Shown one piece after another: positions 1 through 8,452 of a stretch of DNA of 64,000 nucleotides. Every line of letters begins with the position of its first letter. Position 1 is the stretch's first letter. The translations under genes were made by a program, and so were the position numbers. The notes beneath the pieces are model-generated. The model was given only the letters and a program-made list of their open reading frames with translations. It had not been told where the DNA came from and did not search any database. The stretch is from positions 3,624,267-3,688,266 of the forward strand of contig NZ_CP030287.1 of the NCBI RefSeq assembly GCF_003287935.1. Reading direction: 5' to 3'. Source of the DNA: Streptomyces sp. ICC1. Lineage in GTDB: Bacteria; Actinomycetota; Actinomycetes; Streptomycetales; Streptomycetaceae.

Positions 1-1220
1 AGGGCGCAGCCCGCCGCGACGGGCCAGAGCGCCAGGCCCGGCGAGACGTCGAAGGGCACGTGCGCCAGCGAGCCGTGACGGCCGAGCAGGCGCAGCAGCG
101 GCGGGGTCAGCAGGGGCGCGAGCACGGCGGCGGGCAGCGCGAGCAGCAGCGACTGGACCGCGGTGAGCAGGCCGAGCCGGCCGCGGGAGGCGCCGCGCGC
201 GGTGAGCAGGGCCCGCTCGGCCTCCTGGCGCTCCGTCAGCAGGTGGGAGACGAGCAGCAGCGCGGCCCCGGCCAGGACCGCGAGCTGCAGGGCGCCGACC
301 AGCAGGGTGGATCGGGCGACGGTCAGACCGGAGCGCGCCTCGCCGAGCAGCACCGGGAGCTCGCTCTCGACCCGGAGGCCGACGGTGCGCTGAAGGGCTT
401 CGGCGGCCTTGGCCGCCCGCGCCCGCACCGCCTCGGCCGAGGCGGCGTCGACGGTGGAGAAGTCGGGAGTGAGCAGGACCGCCCGGCTGTCCTGGGTCAG
501 CCCGCCCGCGGTGAAGGCGGAGTCGTCCACCAGCAGCGGGCCGTAGGTGGCGAAGCCGGCGACCTGCAGTCCGCGGGCACCGAGCGGATCGAGCCGCCAG
601 TACGGGGCCTCCGGGTCGGCGGCCTGGTAGACGCCGGTCACCGTCACGGTCAGCGGGGAGCCGCCGTACCGGTCGTCGAGGCGCACGTCGGCGGGCAGCG
701 CGCCCTCGGCCAGCCCCAGCCGGGCCAGCGCCGCCTTCGGCACGGCCACGGGGACCCGGGAACCCGGCGCGGCCACCGGTCCGGCGACGGGCCGCGGCCA
801 GGCGCCCGCGAGCAGTTTCACGCGCCGCTGGTCGAAGGCGGCCAGCAGCGTCAGGTCGGCGTTCTTGCCCGGGGCGGCGGCGTCCTGGCCCGGGACGGCC
901 GGCGCACCGGGCAGCCCGTACGAGCGGCTGCGCGCCACAACCTCGGCGGCGGCCGGCAGCGGGCCGAACAGCTCGCGCGCGAAGCCCCGTACCGCTTCGT
1001 CGTCCTTGCCGCGGTCGGCCGTCGCGTGGCCCGCGGTGATCAGTACGGTGCTGCGCGCATGGCCGGGGCCCTGGAGGGCCTGGCGCAGGCCGGCCTCGCC
1101 CACGCCGCGGGTGAAGGCGAAGAGCGCGGTGAGCACCGTCGTGGTGATCAGGACGGTCAGCAACACGGCGGCGGCGAGCGGCAATCGCCCGCGCAGCCGG
1201 CGCATGACGAAGCCGAGCAT
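1..1220 (-). CDS. ABC transporter permease, FtsX-like (C-terminus beyond window)
   Basis: Read on the minus strand, an open frame runs from ATG at 1220 to the window edge, about 406 residues, with GGAGGA just upstream of the start. The protein opens MLGFVMRRLRGR, then a hydrophobic segment (about residues 13-35). A long extracytoplasmic region follows, and two more hydrophobic segments lie near residues 300-325 and 345-370, the second after a basic TERQEAERALLTARGAS stretch. This is the layout of MacB/FtsX-type permeases, in which the cytoplasmic loop contacts the ATPase. The partner ATPase starts 200 bp away on the other strand. Substrate unknown; the family exports peptides, lipids or antibiotics. 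Truncated by the window edge. Confidence 0.8.
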   Translation of the reverse strand, partial: MLGFVMRRLRGRLPLAAAVLLTVLITTTVLTALFAFTRGVGEAGLRQALQGPGHARSTVLITAGHATADRGKDDEAVRGFARELFGPLPAAAEVVARSRSYGLPGAPAVPGQDAAAPGKNADLTLLAAFDQRRVKLLAGAWPRPVAGPVAAPGSRVPVAVPKAALARLGLAEGALPADVRLDDRYGGSPLTVTVTGVYQAADPEAPYWRLDPLGARGLQVAGFATYGPLLVDDSAFTAGGLTQDSRAVLLTPDFSTVDAASAEAVRARAAKAAEALQRTVGLRVESELPVLLGEARSGLTVARSTLLVGALQLAVLAGAALLLVSHLLTERQEAERALLTARGASRGRLGLLTAVQSLLLALPAAVLAPLLTPPLLRLLGRHGSLAHVPFDVSPGLALWPVAAGCA

Positions 1221-1420
1221 GTGTCTGTTCCTCCCCCGCACCGGACTGGTGATCCCGGATAGCGGACGATGTTGCCAGATTCGAACAGATAGCGGAAGGG
1301 ACTTGCGTGAATGGTGCATCGAATGAACAAATCGACCGTGCGGGTACGTCAAGAACGCCGATCGAGACAACTTCCGGTGGCCGCCGGTGGCCGGATCGGA
1401 TGCCAGGGGGAGTCGTAGAC

Positions 1421-2209
1421 ATGACGCAGCAGCAGGAGCCGGGGACCGACGCCGCGGGGGCGCCGATGGTGGTCGTGGACGACGTGCGACGCAGCTTCGG
1501 CACCGGTCCGCAGGCCGTACACGCGCTGCGCGGGGTCTCCTTCGAGGTGCGCCGCGGCGAACTCACCGCACTCAAGGGACGGTCCGGCTCCGGCAAGACC
1601 ACCCTGCTCAACCTGGTCGGCGGACTCGACACCCCGACCGGCGGCAGCGTCGCCCTCGACGGCACCGACCTGGCCGCCCTCGACGAGGAGGGCAGGCTCG
1701 CGCTGCGCCGCGACCGGATCGGCTTCGTCTTCCAGTCCTTCGGCCTGATCCCGGCCCTGACCGCCGCCGAGAACGTCGGCGTCCCCATGCGGTTGCGCAA
1801 GATCCCGGCCAAGCAGCGCGAGGAGCGGGCCCGCACCCTGCTCGCCCTCGTCGGCCTCGCGGACCACACCGAGCAGCGGCCCGGCGAACTCTCCGGCGGC
1901 CAGCAGCAGCGGGTCGCCGTCGCCCGCGCCCTCGCGAACGAGCCCGACCTGATCATCGCGGACGAACCGACCGGCCAGCTCGACTCGGACACCGGCCGGC
2001 AGATCATGCGGCTGCTGCGCGCGGTGGTGCGCAGCGAGGGTGTCACGGCGCTGGTCGCGACCCACGACCCGGCCCTGATAGAGCTCGCGGACCGGGTGGT
2101 GGAACTGCGGGACGGGCGCATCGTGGAGGCGGCCCCGGAGGAGGCCGGGGCGGGGGCCGGGGAGGCCGTCGCCGAGGCGGAGCCGCAGCTCAAGGGCGGC
2201 CCCGCGTAG
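1421..2209 (+). CDS. ABC transporter ATP-binding protein (MacB/LolD type)
   Basis: 262-residue ATPase. Walker A is GRSGSGKTT, the Q-loop is FVFQSFGLIP, the signature is LSGGQQQR, Walker B is LIIADEP and the switch histidine is in ATHD, all in family order. The start at 1421 is chosen because GGGGGAG lies about nine bases upstream and the protein then begins MTQQQEPG just before the domain; the frame is open further upstream to 1307. A Glu/Ala-rich tail of about 30 residues follows the ATPase core. It faces away from the FtsX-like permease and probably energises it. Divergent ATPase/permease pairs of this kind export small molecules or peptides; nothing here identifies the substrate. Confidence 0.9.
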   Translation: MTQQQEPGTDAAGAPMVVVDDVRRSFGTGPQAVHALRGVSFEVRRGELTALKGRSGSGKTTLLNLVGGLDTPTGGSVALDGTDLAALDEEGRLALRRDRIGFVFQSFGLIPALTAAENVGVPMRLRKIPAKQREERARTLLALVGLADHTEQRPGELSGGQQQRVAVARALANEPDLIIADEPTGQLDSDTGRQIMRLLRAVVRSEGVTALVATHDPALIELADRVVELRDGRIVEAAPEEAGAGAGEAVAEAEPQLKGGPA

Positions 2210-2218
2210 CGGCCGCGG

Positions 2219-4429
2219 TCAGGGCCGGTCCGGCAACTGGTGCGCCCGCCGCTCCTCCGGCGTCGGCGGGTGCAGCTCCCGGCCCGCCGCCAGCCGCAGC
2301 AGCAGCTCGGGATCCGTTCCCGCCGGGGTCCACAGGCGTACGGTGCGGTCGCGCGAGGCCGTGGCGATCCGGGTCCCGTCGGGGGACCAGCACAGCCCGT
2401 TGACCCAGTCGGAGTGCATCCCGACGACCGCCAGCGCCGTGCCGCGCACGGGATCCCACAGGCGCAGCGTCCGGTCCCGGGACACCGACGCGAGCAGCCC
2501 CCCGTCCGGGGACCAGGCGAGGCCCTGGACCCGGTCGTCGTGGCCGGTCAGCACGGCGCGGCAGGCCGCCGACCCGGACGCGTCCACGTCCCACACTCGC
2601 AGGGTCCGGTCGCGCGAACAGGTGGCGAGCCGGCGCCCGTCCGGCGACCAGTCGACCTTCAGGACGTGGTCGTCGTGCCCGCGCAGGGTCGTCAGCGCGC
2701 GGCCGTCCACCGCGTCCCAGACGATCACCGTCTCATCGGTGCCGCAGGTCGCGAGCCTCCGGCCGTCGGGCGACCAGGCCGCCCCGGTCACCCAGTCGGC
2801 GTGGCCGGTCAGCACCCGTACCGTGTGCCCGCCGTCCGCGTCCCAGATCCGTACGGTGCGGTCGCGCGAGGCGGTCGCGATCCTGGCTCCGTCCGGTGAC
2901 CAGCACACGGCCGACAGCTCGTCCCCGTGCCCTTCGAGGAGCAACGGCACGGTGCCGTCCAGCAGATGGACGGCCGCCGTCCCGTCGCGGCGGCCCACCG
3001 CGATCCGCGTCCCGTCCGGTGACCAGGCAAGGTCTCCGCACTCGCCGAACGGCATCCGGTCCGCCATCGCCAGGTCGGCCGCGCGCCACAGACCCACCGT
3101 GCCGTCCTGTGAGGCGCTCGCGATCCGCGAGCCGTCCGGAGACCAGGCGACCTGCCACACGGACTCGGTGTGCCCGCTCCCCACCCGGGCCTGCGCGCGG
3201 GTGTCCCACACGGCCAGGGTGCGGTCCCGCGAGGCGGTGGCCAGCCGGGTCCCGTCCGGTGACCAGGCGATGGCGTACACCGTGTCCGCGTGGCCCGTCA
3301 GCCACAGGGTCCGCTCCTCGAAGTCCGTCGTGTTCAGGTCCCAGACGCGGGCGTTGCGGTCGAAGTCGCCCGCGGCGAGCCGGCTCCCGTCCGGGGACCA
3401 GGCCAGGCAGTTGATGCCGTCCAGGCTTTGCAGCCGGTGTACGAGCCCACCGGTGCGCGCGTCCCAGAGCGCGACCGTACGGTCCGAGGAGCCGGAGGCC
3501 AGCCGGGTCCCGTCCGGGTCCCAGGCGAGCGCGTTCACCGATTCCTGATGAGTGCTCAGCACCCTTGGCGCCGTGGCTCCGTGGCCCTCGCCCACCTGCC
3601 AGAGGTACACGCAGCCGGCCGCTCCGGCAGCTGCCAGCAGGGTGGAGTCCGGGGACCAGGCCGCTGTCCACAGCATGTCCGCATGGCCGCTCAAGGTTCC
3701 GGCGGGTGTGAAGTCCCGGGCGTCCCACAGCTGGAGGACCCGGTCCCGGCCGCCCGAGACGAGGAACCGGCCGTCCGGGGAGAACGCCGCCACCGCGAGT
3801 CCGGGGGCGGACTGCCCGATCTCCGCGCCGGGCTGGTGCAGCGTGGTCACCCGCCGCCAGTCCGCGGTGTCCCAGACCGTGAGGCGCGCGTCCCTGGTCG
3901 CGCAGACGAGGCGGCTGCCGTCGGGGGACCAGTCCAGCGCGCGGGGCCACTCGCCGGGGACGTCCAGGGTGACGGGTGCTCCGGGGCCGGTCGCCGAGGG
4001 GTCGGGCGCTGAGGTTCGGGGCGCTCCGGGTACGGGTGCTGAGGTTCCGGGCGCTCCGGGTCCGGGCGCTCCGGGTCCGGGTGGGACGGTGTCCTCGGCG
4101 GGCGCGGGCCAGACGTACACCCGGCCGTCCCCCGAGCAGGCCGCGAGCCGGGAGCCGTCGGGAGACCAGGCGGCATCGGTCACCGAGCGCTCGAAGCCGC
4201 GGTGGGCAGCCCGGAGCCGGGAGGCGTCGAGCGCGGTCCGCAGGGCCTGCAGAGCGGCCGGGGTCGCCGCGTACTCGGCCACCGCGGCCCGGGCGGTGGC
4301 GACCGCGGTCTCGGGCTCGCGGTCGACGGCCTCCAGGACCCGCGCGGCCACCGCGTCCGCGGCGCGGGCGCGTGCGGCGCCGTCGTCGCGGGCGGAGGCC
4401 TCGGTGAACTCGGCCGCCAGCGCCGACAC
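2219..4429 (-). CDS. WD40 repeat protein, 14 blades
   Basis: From about residue 65 to the C-terminus I count 14 repeats with the core WSPDG-x-RLA...S-x-DRT-x-x-x-WD, enough for two seven-bladed propellers. Between blades 1 and 2 lies a Pro/Gly/Ala-rich insert. Before the repeats is an Ala-rich helical stretch (RAAVAEYAATPAALQALRTAL), as seen just before the WD repeats of actinobacterial STAND-type proteins. No ATPase, protease or kinase domain is present. The start is uncertain: GTG codons at 4429 and 4447 lack a good ribosome-binding site, and the frame stays open to 4684 across the comEC remnant. The gene may therefore have lost its own 5' part at the 4.4-4.5 kb junction. Probable role: protein-interaction scaffold. 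Confidence 0.75.
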   Translation of the reverse strand: MSALAAEFTEASARDDGAARARAADAVAARVLEAVDREPETAVATARAAVAEYAATPAALQALRTALDASRLRAAHRGFERSVTDAAWSPDGSRLAACSGDGRVYVWPAPAEDTVPPGPGAPGPGAPGTSAPVPGAPRTSAPDPSATGPGAPVTLDVPGEWPRALDWSPDGSRLVCATRDARLTVWDTADWRRVTTLHQPGAEIGQSAPGLAVAAFSPDGRFLVSGGRDRVLQLWDARDFTPAGTLSGHADMLWTAAWSPDSTLLAAAGAAGCVYLWQVGEGHGATAPRVLSTHQESVNALAWDPDGTRLASGSSDRTVALWDARTGGLVHRLQSLDGINCLAWSPDGSRLAAGDFDRNARVWDLNTTDFEERTLWLTGHADTVYAIAWSPDGTRLATASRDRTLAVWDTRAQARVGSGHTESVWQVAWSPDGSRIASASQDGTVGLWRAADLAMADRMPFGECGDLAWSPDGTRIAVGRRDGTAAVHLLDGTVPLLLEGHGDELSAVCWSPDGARIATASRDRTVRIWDADGGHTVRVLTGHADWVTGAAWSPDGRRLATCGTDETVIVWDAVDGRALTTLRGHDDHVLKVDWSPDGRRLATCSRDRTLRVWDVDASGSAACRAVLTGHDDRVQGLAWSPDGGLLASVSRDRTLRLWDPVRGTALAVVGMHSDWVNGLCWSPDGTRIATASRDRTVRLWTPAGTDPELLLRLAAGRELHPPTPEERRAHQLPDRP

Positions 4430-4526
4430 CGGCGGGCCGGCCGACACCGGCGGGCCGGCCGGAACCGCCGTGGTGGAGGGGGAGGGGGCCTCGGAGGAGG
4501 AGGATGAGCTGGGCTGGCCCGGCGGG

Positions 4527-5487
4527 GTGGGCGGGGGGTTCCTGCTCGCCGCCGTCACCCTGGCCCTGGTGGGGCTCGGCATCCGGTTCGGCCGCCGGCG
4601 CCGCAGTCGGTGGGTCGTCTGCGCCGTGGCCGCGGCGCTGCTCCTCGCGGTGCTGAGGCCGCCGCTGTTGACCCGTACGGTCAAGGGCTGGCCGCCGCCG
4701 GGCTGGAGCTACGCGCAGTGCGCGGTCGGCCAGGGGGACGCCGCCGTGCTCGCCGTCGCCCCGGGCACGGCCGTGGTGGTGGACGCGGGCCCCGAGCCGG
4801 GTCCGGTGGACGCGTGCCTGCGCGCACTGGGGGTGAAGCGGGTGCCGATGCTCGTGCTGACGCACTTTCACACCGACCACGTGGGCGGGCTGGTGGGGGT
4901 GCTGAGGGGCCGCTCGGTGGGTGTGGTGCAAGTCACCGGGCTGCAAGAGCCCGCCGGGCAGGCGCGGTTCGTGCGGCGGACGGCGGCGGCCGCCGGGATT
5001 CCCGTCGTCACCGCCGTGGAGGGGGAGCGGCGCCGGTCCGGTCCGGTGGAATGGCGGGTGCTGTGGCCACCGGCCGGGCACCCGCCCCCGGAGGGGCCGA
5101 ACGACGCGAGCGTGGCCCTGTTGGTGCGCACGGGCGGCCTGAGCGTCCTGATGCTCGGCGACCTCGAACCAGAGGCGCAGCAGGCGCTGTTGACGAGCCA
5201 TCCGGAACTGGCGCCGGTCGATGTCCTGAAGGTCGCCCACCACGGCAGCGCCCACCAGGACCCCGGCCTCCACGAGCGGATCCGGCCCCGCCTGGCGATC
5301 GTCCCGGTCGGCGGGGGCAACCGGTACGGCCACCCGGCGGCCGGTACGCTCGCGCGGCTGCGGGCGCTGGGGGCGGCCGTGCTGCGCACGGACGAGGACG
5401 GTTCGGTCGCCGTGGCGGGCAGCGGCTCGGGACTGCGGGCATTCCCGGCCATCCGGCGACGGACCCGGCGCGGGCATACCGGGCGTG
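4527..5487 (+). pseudogene. comEC: comEC/rec2 C-terminal remnant (metallo-beta-lactamase domain)
   Basis: The frame encodes two short hydrophobic stretches (FLLAAVTLALVGLGI and VVCAVAAALLLAVL), then WPPPGWSYAQCAVGQGDAAVL, a THFHTDHVGGL metal-binding motif and KVAHHGS. This is the order found in the C-terminal domain of ComEC, the DNA-uptake channel. A full ComEC is about 700-850 residues with many membrane helices; here only about 320 remain and the channel part is missing. The frame also has no stop near the expected end and stays open through the following yceI gene. Just upstream is an 18-bp direct duplication (about 4423-4458) and the head-to-head WD40 gene. The earliest plausible start is GTG at 4527. 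I read it as a truncated pseudogene at a rearrangement junction; translation of the stand-alone hydrolase domain cannot be excluded. Confidence 0.7.
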
Positions 5488-5577
5488 ACCACTCTGTTTG
5501 CCCCCAACCCGACAGCGTGATCGAATGCGTTTCCGCCAGAGCGGTCCAAGTCCACACAGCACGGGGGTGCACGAACC

Positions 5578-6459
5578 ATGTTCAGTCGCAGACGGGGGAC
5601 GGGGACGGCCACGAGCGCCAGTCCCCGGACCTCCGCGACACTGACGCTTCCTCATACGGCGCGGCTGCTCAGCTGCCGGGTCCTCGACACGGTCCACCAG
5701 CCCGTCCGGCAGGCCAAGTTCGAGGTGACCGACCCGATCGGCCGGCGGATCGTCAGCGGGGAGACCGACCCGTACGGAGGGTTCACGGTGGCCGTGCCGG
5801 CGGGCGAGTACCGGCTTTCCGTCACGGCCGAGGGCTTCGCGTCCTTCCACGGTGCGACGCTGGTGGGGGACTCGGCGCAGCCCGGCACGGGGGAGATCGT
5901 CCTCGACGCGGTGGAGCCGCCGCTGCTGCCGCAGCCCGGCCACTGGGAGCTCGACCCGGCGCACTCGTCGATCGCGTTCTCGGCCCGGCACATCGGCTTC
6001 GCCCGGATCAACGGCCGGTTCAACACCTTCGCCGGCGCGGTGCGGATAGCCGACCGGATGGAGGACTCCTCCATGCACGTGATCATCGACGCGGCGAGCA
6101 TCGACACGGGACTGCGGATGCGGGACGACCACCTGCGCTCCGCGGACTTCCTGGACGCTGCCCGCCACCCGACGGTGGAGTTCTACAGCGAGCGGTTCAT
6201 CCACCGCAGCGGCAGCCGGTGGTCCGTGGCCGGCGCCCTCACCCTGCACGGGGTCAGCCGCTCCGTGACCCTGGACGCCCAGTACCTGGGCCTGGGCACG
6301 GGCTTGGAGGGCGAGCCCCGGTCGGCGTGCCGGGCCACCACCGAGCTGCACCGCGAGGACTTCACGCTGAACTGGCAGTCGATGCTGGCGCACGGGATCG
6401 CGGCGATCGGATCGAGCGTGGAAGTGGCGCTGGACGCCCAGATCGTGCACAAGGCCTGA
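5578..6459 (+). CDS. YceI family protein with N-terminal carboxypeptidase-regulatory-like domain
   Basis: 293 residues in two parts. Residues 30-110 (CRVLDTVHQPVRQAKFEVTD ... GGFTVAVPAGEYRLSVTAEGF) resemble a CarboxypepD_reg beta-sandwich. Residues 120-293 are a YceI lipocalin-like domain (WELDPAHSSIAFSARHIGFA, the NGRF strand, SIDTG, HPTVEFYSE, LTLHGVSR). YceI proteins bind isoprenoid-type lipids. No signal peptide is obvious, so this copy is probably cytoplasmic. The start is ATG 5578 with GGGGG ten bases upstream. It stands alone between the comEC remnant and a convergent small gene. Assignment of the C-terminal domain is firm; the physiological role is unknown. Confidence 0.85.
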   Translation: MFSRRRGTGTATSASPRTSATLTLPHTARLLSCRVLDTVHQPVRQAKFEVTDPIGRRIVSGETDPYGGFTVAVPAGEYRLSVTAEGFASFHGATLVGDSAQPGTGEIVLDAVEPPLLPQPGHWELDPAHSSIAFSARHIGFARINGRFNTFAGAVRIADRMEDSSMHVIIDAASIDTGLRMRDDHLRSADFLDAARHPTVEFYSERFIHRSGSRWSVAGALTLHGVSRSVTLDAQYLGLGTGLEGEPRSACRATTELHREDFTLNWQSMLAHGIAAIGSSVEVALDAQIVHKA

Positions 6460-6471
6460 CCCGGCGGGCGG

Positions 6472-6714
6472 CTACGGGGCTTCGAGCCAGCCGTCGTACT
6501 CGCCGGCGAGGTCGTCCAGGGCCGTGGCGTCGAGCCGTTCGCGCGGGTCCTCCAGGACCACCAGCCACTGGGCGTCCTCGGCGTCGTCCTCACCGGCGAG
6601 GGCGTCACGGACCAGTTGGGGCTCCTCGGGGAGGCCGAAGCGGTCGACCGCCTCCCGCGCCACCTCCTCGGCGGCGTCGCGGTCGGGCAGGACCAGTACA
6701 TGTCGCACGTTCAC
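6472..6714 (-). CDS. Small conserved acidic protein beside holA
   Basis: An 80-residue acidic protein, MNVRHVLVLPDRDAAEEVAR at the start and ending GEYDGWLEAP. It has a plausible beta-alpha beginning (HVLVLPDRDAAEEVAREAVD) and no recognisable catalytic motif. The start is taken as GTG 6714; GTG 6708 is also possible. It is divergent from holA with 73 bp between the starts and converges on yceI. Function unknown. I support it as a real gene by its plausible composition and fold pattern and its snug placement. Confidence 0.6.
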   Translation of the reverse strand: MNVRHVLVLPDRDAAEEVAREAVDRFGLPEEPQLVRDALAGEDDAEDAQWLVVLEDPRERLDATALDDLAGEYDGWLEAP

Positions 6715-6787
6715 CCGGCCATTCTCGGGCACGTGCGGGCGGCCGCGGAGCGGGGGGCTGTCGGTACGGCGTGGGATGCTGGATCCG

Positions 6788-7780
6788 ATGGCCACCAGGA
6801 AGAATTCCACCGACGATCCGCTCGCCCCGATCACCCTCGCGGTGGGGCAGGAGGATCTGCTGCTCGACCGCGCCGTGCGGGAGGTGGTGACGGCGGCCCG
6901 CGCCGCCGACGCCGATACGGACGTGCGCGACCTCATGTCGGAGCAGCTGCAGCCGGGCACGCTGTCCGAGCTCACCAGCCCCTCGCTCTTCTCGGAGCGC
7001 AAGGTGCTGGTCGTGCGCAACGCGCACGACCTGTCCGCGGAAACGGTCAAGGAGGTCAAGGCGTACCTCGCCGCTCCGTACGAGGAGATCAGCCTCGTCC
7101 TCCTGCACGCGGGCGGCGTCAAGGGCAAGAGCCTGCTGGACGCCGCGCGCAAGGCGGGTGCCCGGGAGATCGCCTGCCCGAAGATGACGAAGCCGGCGGA
7201 CCGGCTGGCGTTCGTACGGGGCGAGTTCCGCGCGCTGGGCCGTTCCGCGACGCCCGAGGCCTGCCAGACGCTGGTCGACGCGATCGGCAGCGACCTGCGG
7301 GAGCTGGCGAGCGCGGCCGCGCAGCTGTGCGCCGATGTCGAGGGCACGATCGACGAGGCCGTCGTCGGGCGGTACTACACCGGCCGGGCGGAGGCGTCGA
7401 GCTTCACGGTCGCCGACCGGGCGGTCGAGGGACGGGCCGCGGAGGCGCTGGAGGCCCTGCGCTGGTCCCTGTCCACCGGGGTGGCGCCGGTCCTGATCAC
7501 CAGCGCGCTGGCCCAGGCGGTCCGGGCGATCGGCAAGCTGGCCTCGGCCCCCCGGGGAGCCCGTCCGGGAGACCTCGCGCGGGACCTGGGCATGCCGCCG
7601 TGGAAGATCGACCGGGTCCGGCAGCAGATGCGGGGATGGTCGGCGGACGGTGTCGCGGACGCGCTGCGGGCGGTGGCGGCGGCCGATGCGGGGGTCAAGG
7701 GCGGCGGCGATGATCCCGAGTACGCGCTGGAGAAGGCGGTCGTCGCCGTGGCGCGGGCGGCGCGCCCGCAGCGGGGCTGA
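6788..7780 (+). CDS. holA: DNA polymerase III subunit delta
   Basis: 330 residues beginning MATRKNSTDDPLAPITLAVG, with QEDLLLDRAVREVV, the LTSPSLFSERKVLVVRNA strand-helix and the C-terminal VTAVARAARP-like helices of HolA. Delta opens the sliding beta clamp as part of the clamp-loader complex. Like other delta subunits it lacks a functional P-loop. ATG 6788 is preferred to the longer open frame because the family begins here. A GC-rich hairpin lies between it and the convergent rpsT. In many Streptomyces holA sits between comEC and rpsT-lepA, as here. Confidence 0.9.
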   Translation: MATRKNSTDDPLAPITLAVGQEDLLLDRAVREVVTAARAADADTDVRDLMSEQLQPGTLSELTSPSLFSERKVLVVRNAHDLSAETVKEVKAYLAAPYEEISLVLLHAGGVKGKSLLDAARKAGAREIACPKMTKPADRLAFVRGEFRALGRSATPEACQTLVDAIGSDLRELASAAAQLCADVEGTIDEAVVGRYYTGRAEASSFTVADRAVEGRAAEALEALRWSLSTGVAPVLITSALAQAVRAIGKLASAPRGARPGDLARDLGMPPWKIDRVRQQMRGWSADGVADALRAVAAADAGVKGGGDDPEYALEKAVVAVARAARPQRG

Positions 7781-7798
7781 GGCCCGGCCGGGGAACGC

Positions 7799-7845
7799 GA
7801 AAGCCCCGGGCGTCGCCCTGGGGAGGGCTGCGGCCGGGGCCTTCG
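7799..7845. terminator. Bidirectional hairpin between holA and rpsT
   Basis: AAAGCCCCGG near 7799-7810 pairs with CCGGGGCCTT near 7833-7843. It has A residues on one side and T residues on the other, suiting termination from both converging genes. Confidence 0.55.
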
Positions 7846-7962
7846 GTTGCTGCTGGGTTGCACCGCACCCGCGTGGCGAACGCTTCGTGTGCGGCGCGGG
7901 GTGCCGGTCGGGAGCGGGAGAGAGGGCCCGCTGGATCCCTACCCGGCGATCACATCAGGGGC

Positions 7963-8229
7963 TCAGCCCTGAAGGGAGGCAACCTTGATCGCCAGCGCCG
8001 ACTTCTTGTTGGCGGCGGCGTTCTTGTGGATGACACCCTTCGAGACGGCCTTGTCGAGCGCGCGGGAGGCGTCGCGGGAGGCCACGGTGGCCTTCTCGAC
8101 GTCACCGGCGACGACGGCCTCACGGGCCTTGCGGATCGCGGTCTTGAGCGAGGACTTGACGGCCTTGTTGCGAAGGCGAGCCTTCTCGTTCGTCTTGTTG
8201 CGCTTGACCTGGGACTTGATGTTCGCCAC
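7963..8229 (-). CDS. rpsT: 30S ribosomal protein S20
   Basis: 88 residues beginning [20 protein letters not shown] and containing [12 protein letters not shown] near the C-terminus, diagnostic of bS20. It binds 16S rRNA early in 30S assembly. Length and both ends match the family. It is divergent from lepA with 223 bp between the two start codons, a conserved actinobacterial arrangement that couples two translation genes. Confidence 0.97.
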   Translation of the reverse strand: MANIKSQVKRNKTNEKARLRNKAVKSSLKTAIRKAREAVVAGDVEKATVASRDASRALDKAVSKGVIHKNAAANKKSALAIKVASLQG

Positions 8230-8452
8230 GAAAGAGCCTTTGCAGGTTCAGAGATTTGATCTTCGGATTTGTGTCACGAAAGCTTAGAGGGCACACGAGA
8301 CACAGCTGCCCAGGCTACCAGGCACGCTCCCACCGGCCCAAACCGAGCGCACTCCCGCTTCCATGGGACCATGGGAGCCTGCGTACAGATCCGACTTCGC
8401 GCAGACCGAAGCCCACTTCGTTCCGACTGCGACCCGAGAATCAGGACACTGC

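Noticed and set aside
2733-5612. Very long open frames on both strands over the WD40/comEC region (for example 959 codons on the minus strand).
   Set aside because: Arg/Pro/Gly-rich translations without domain patterns; out-of-frame shadows typical of high-GC DNA.
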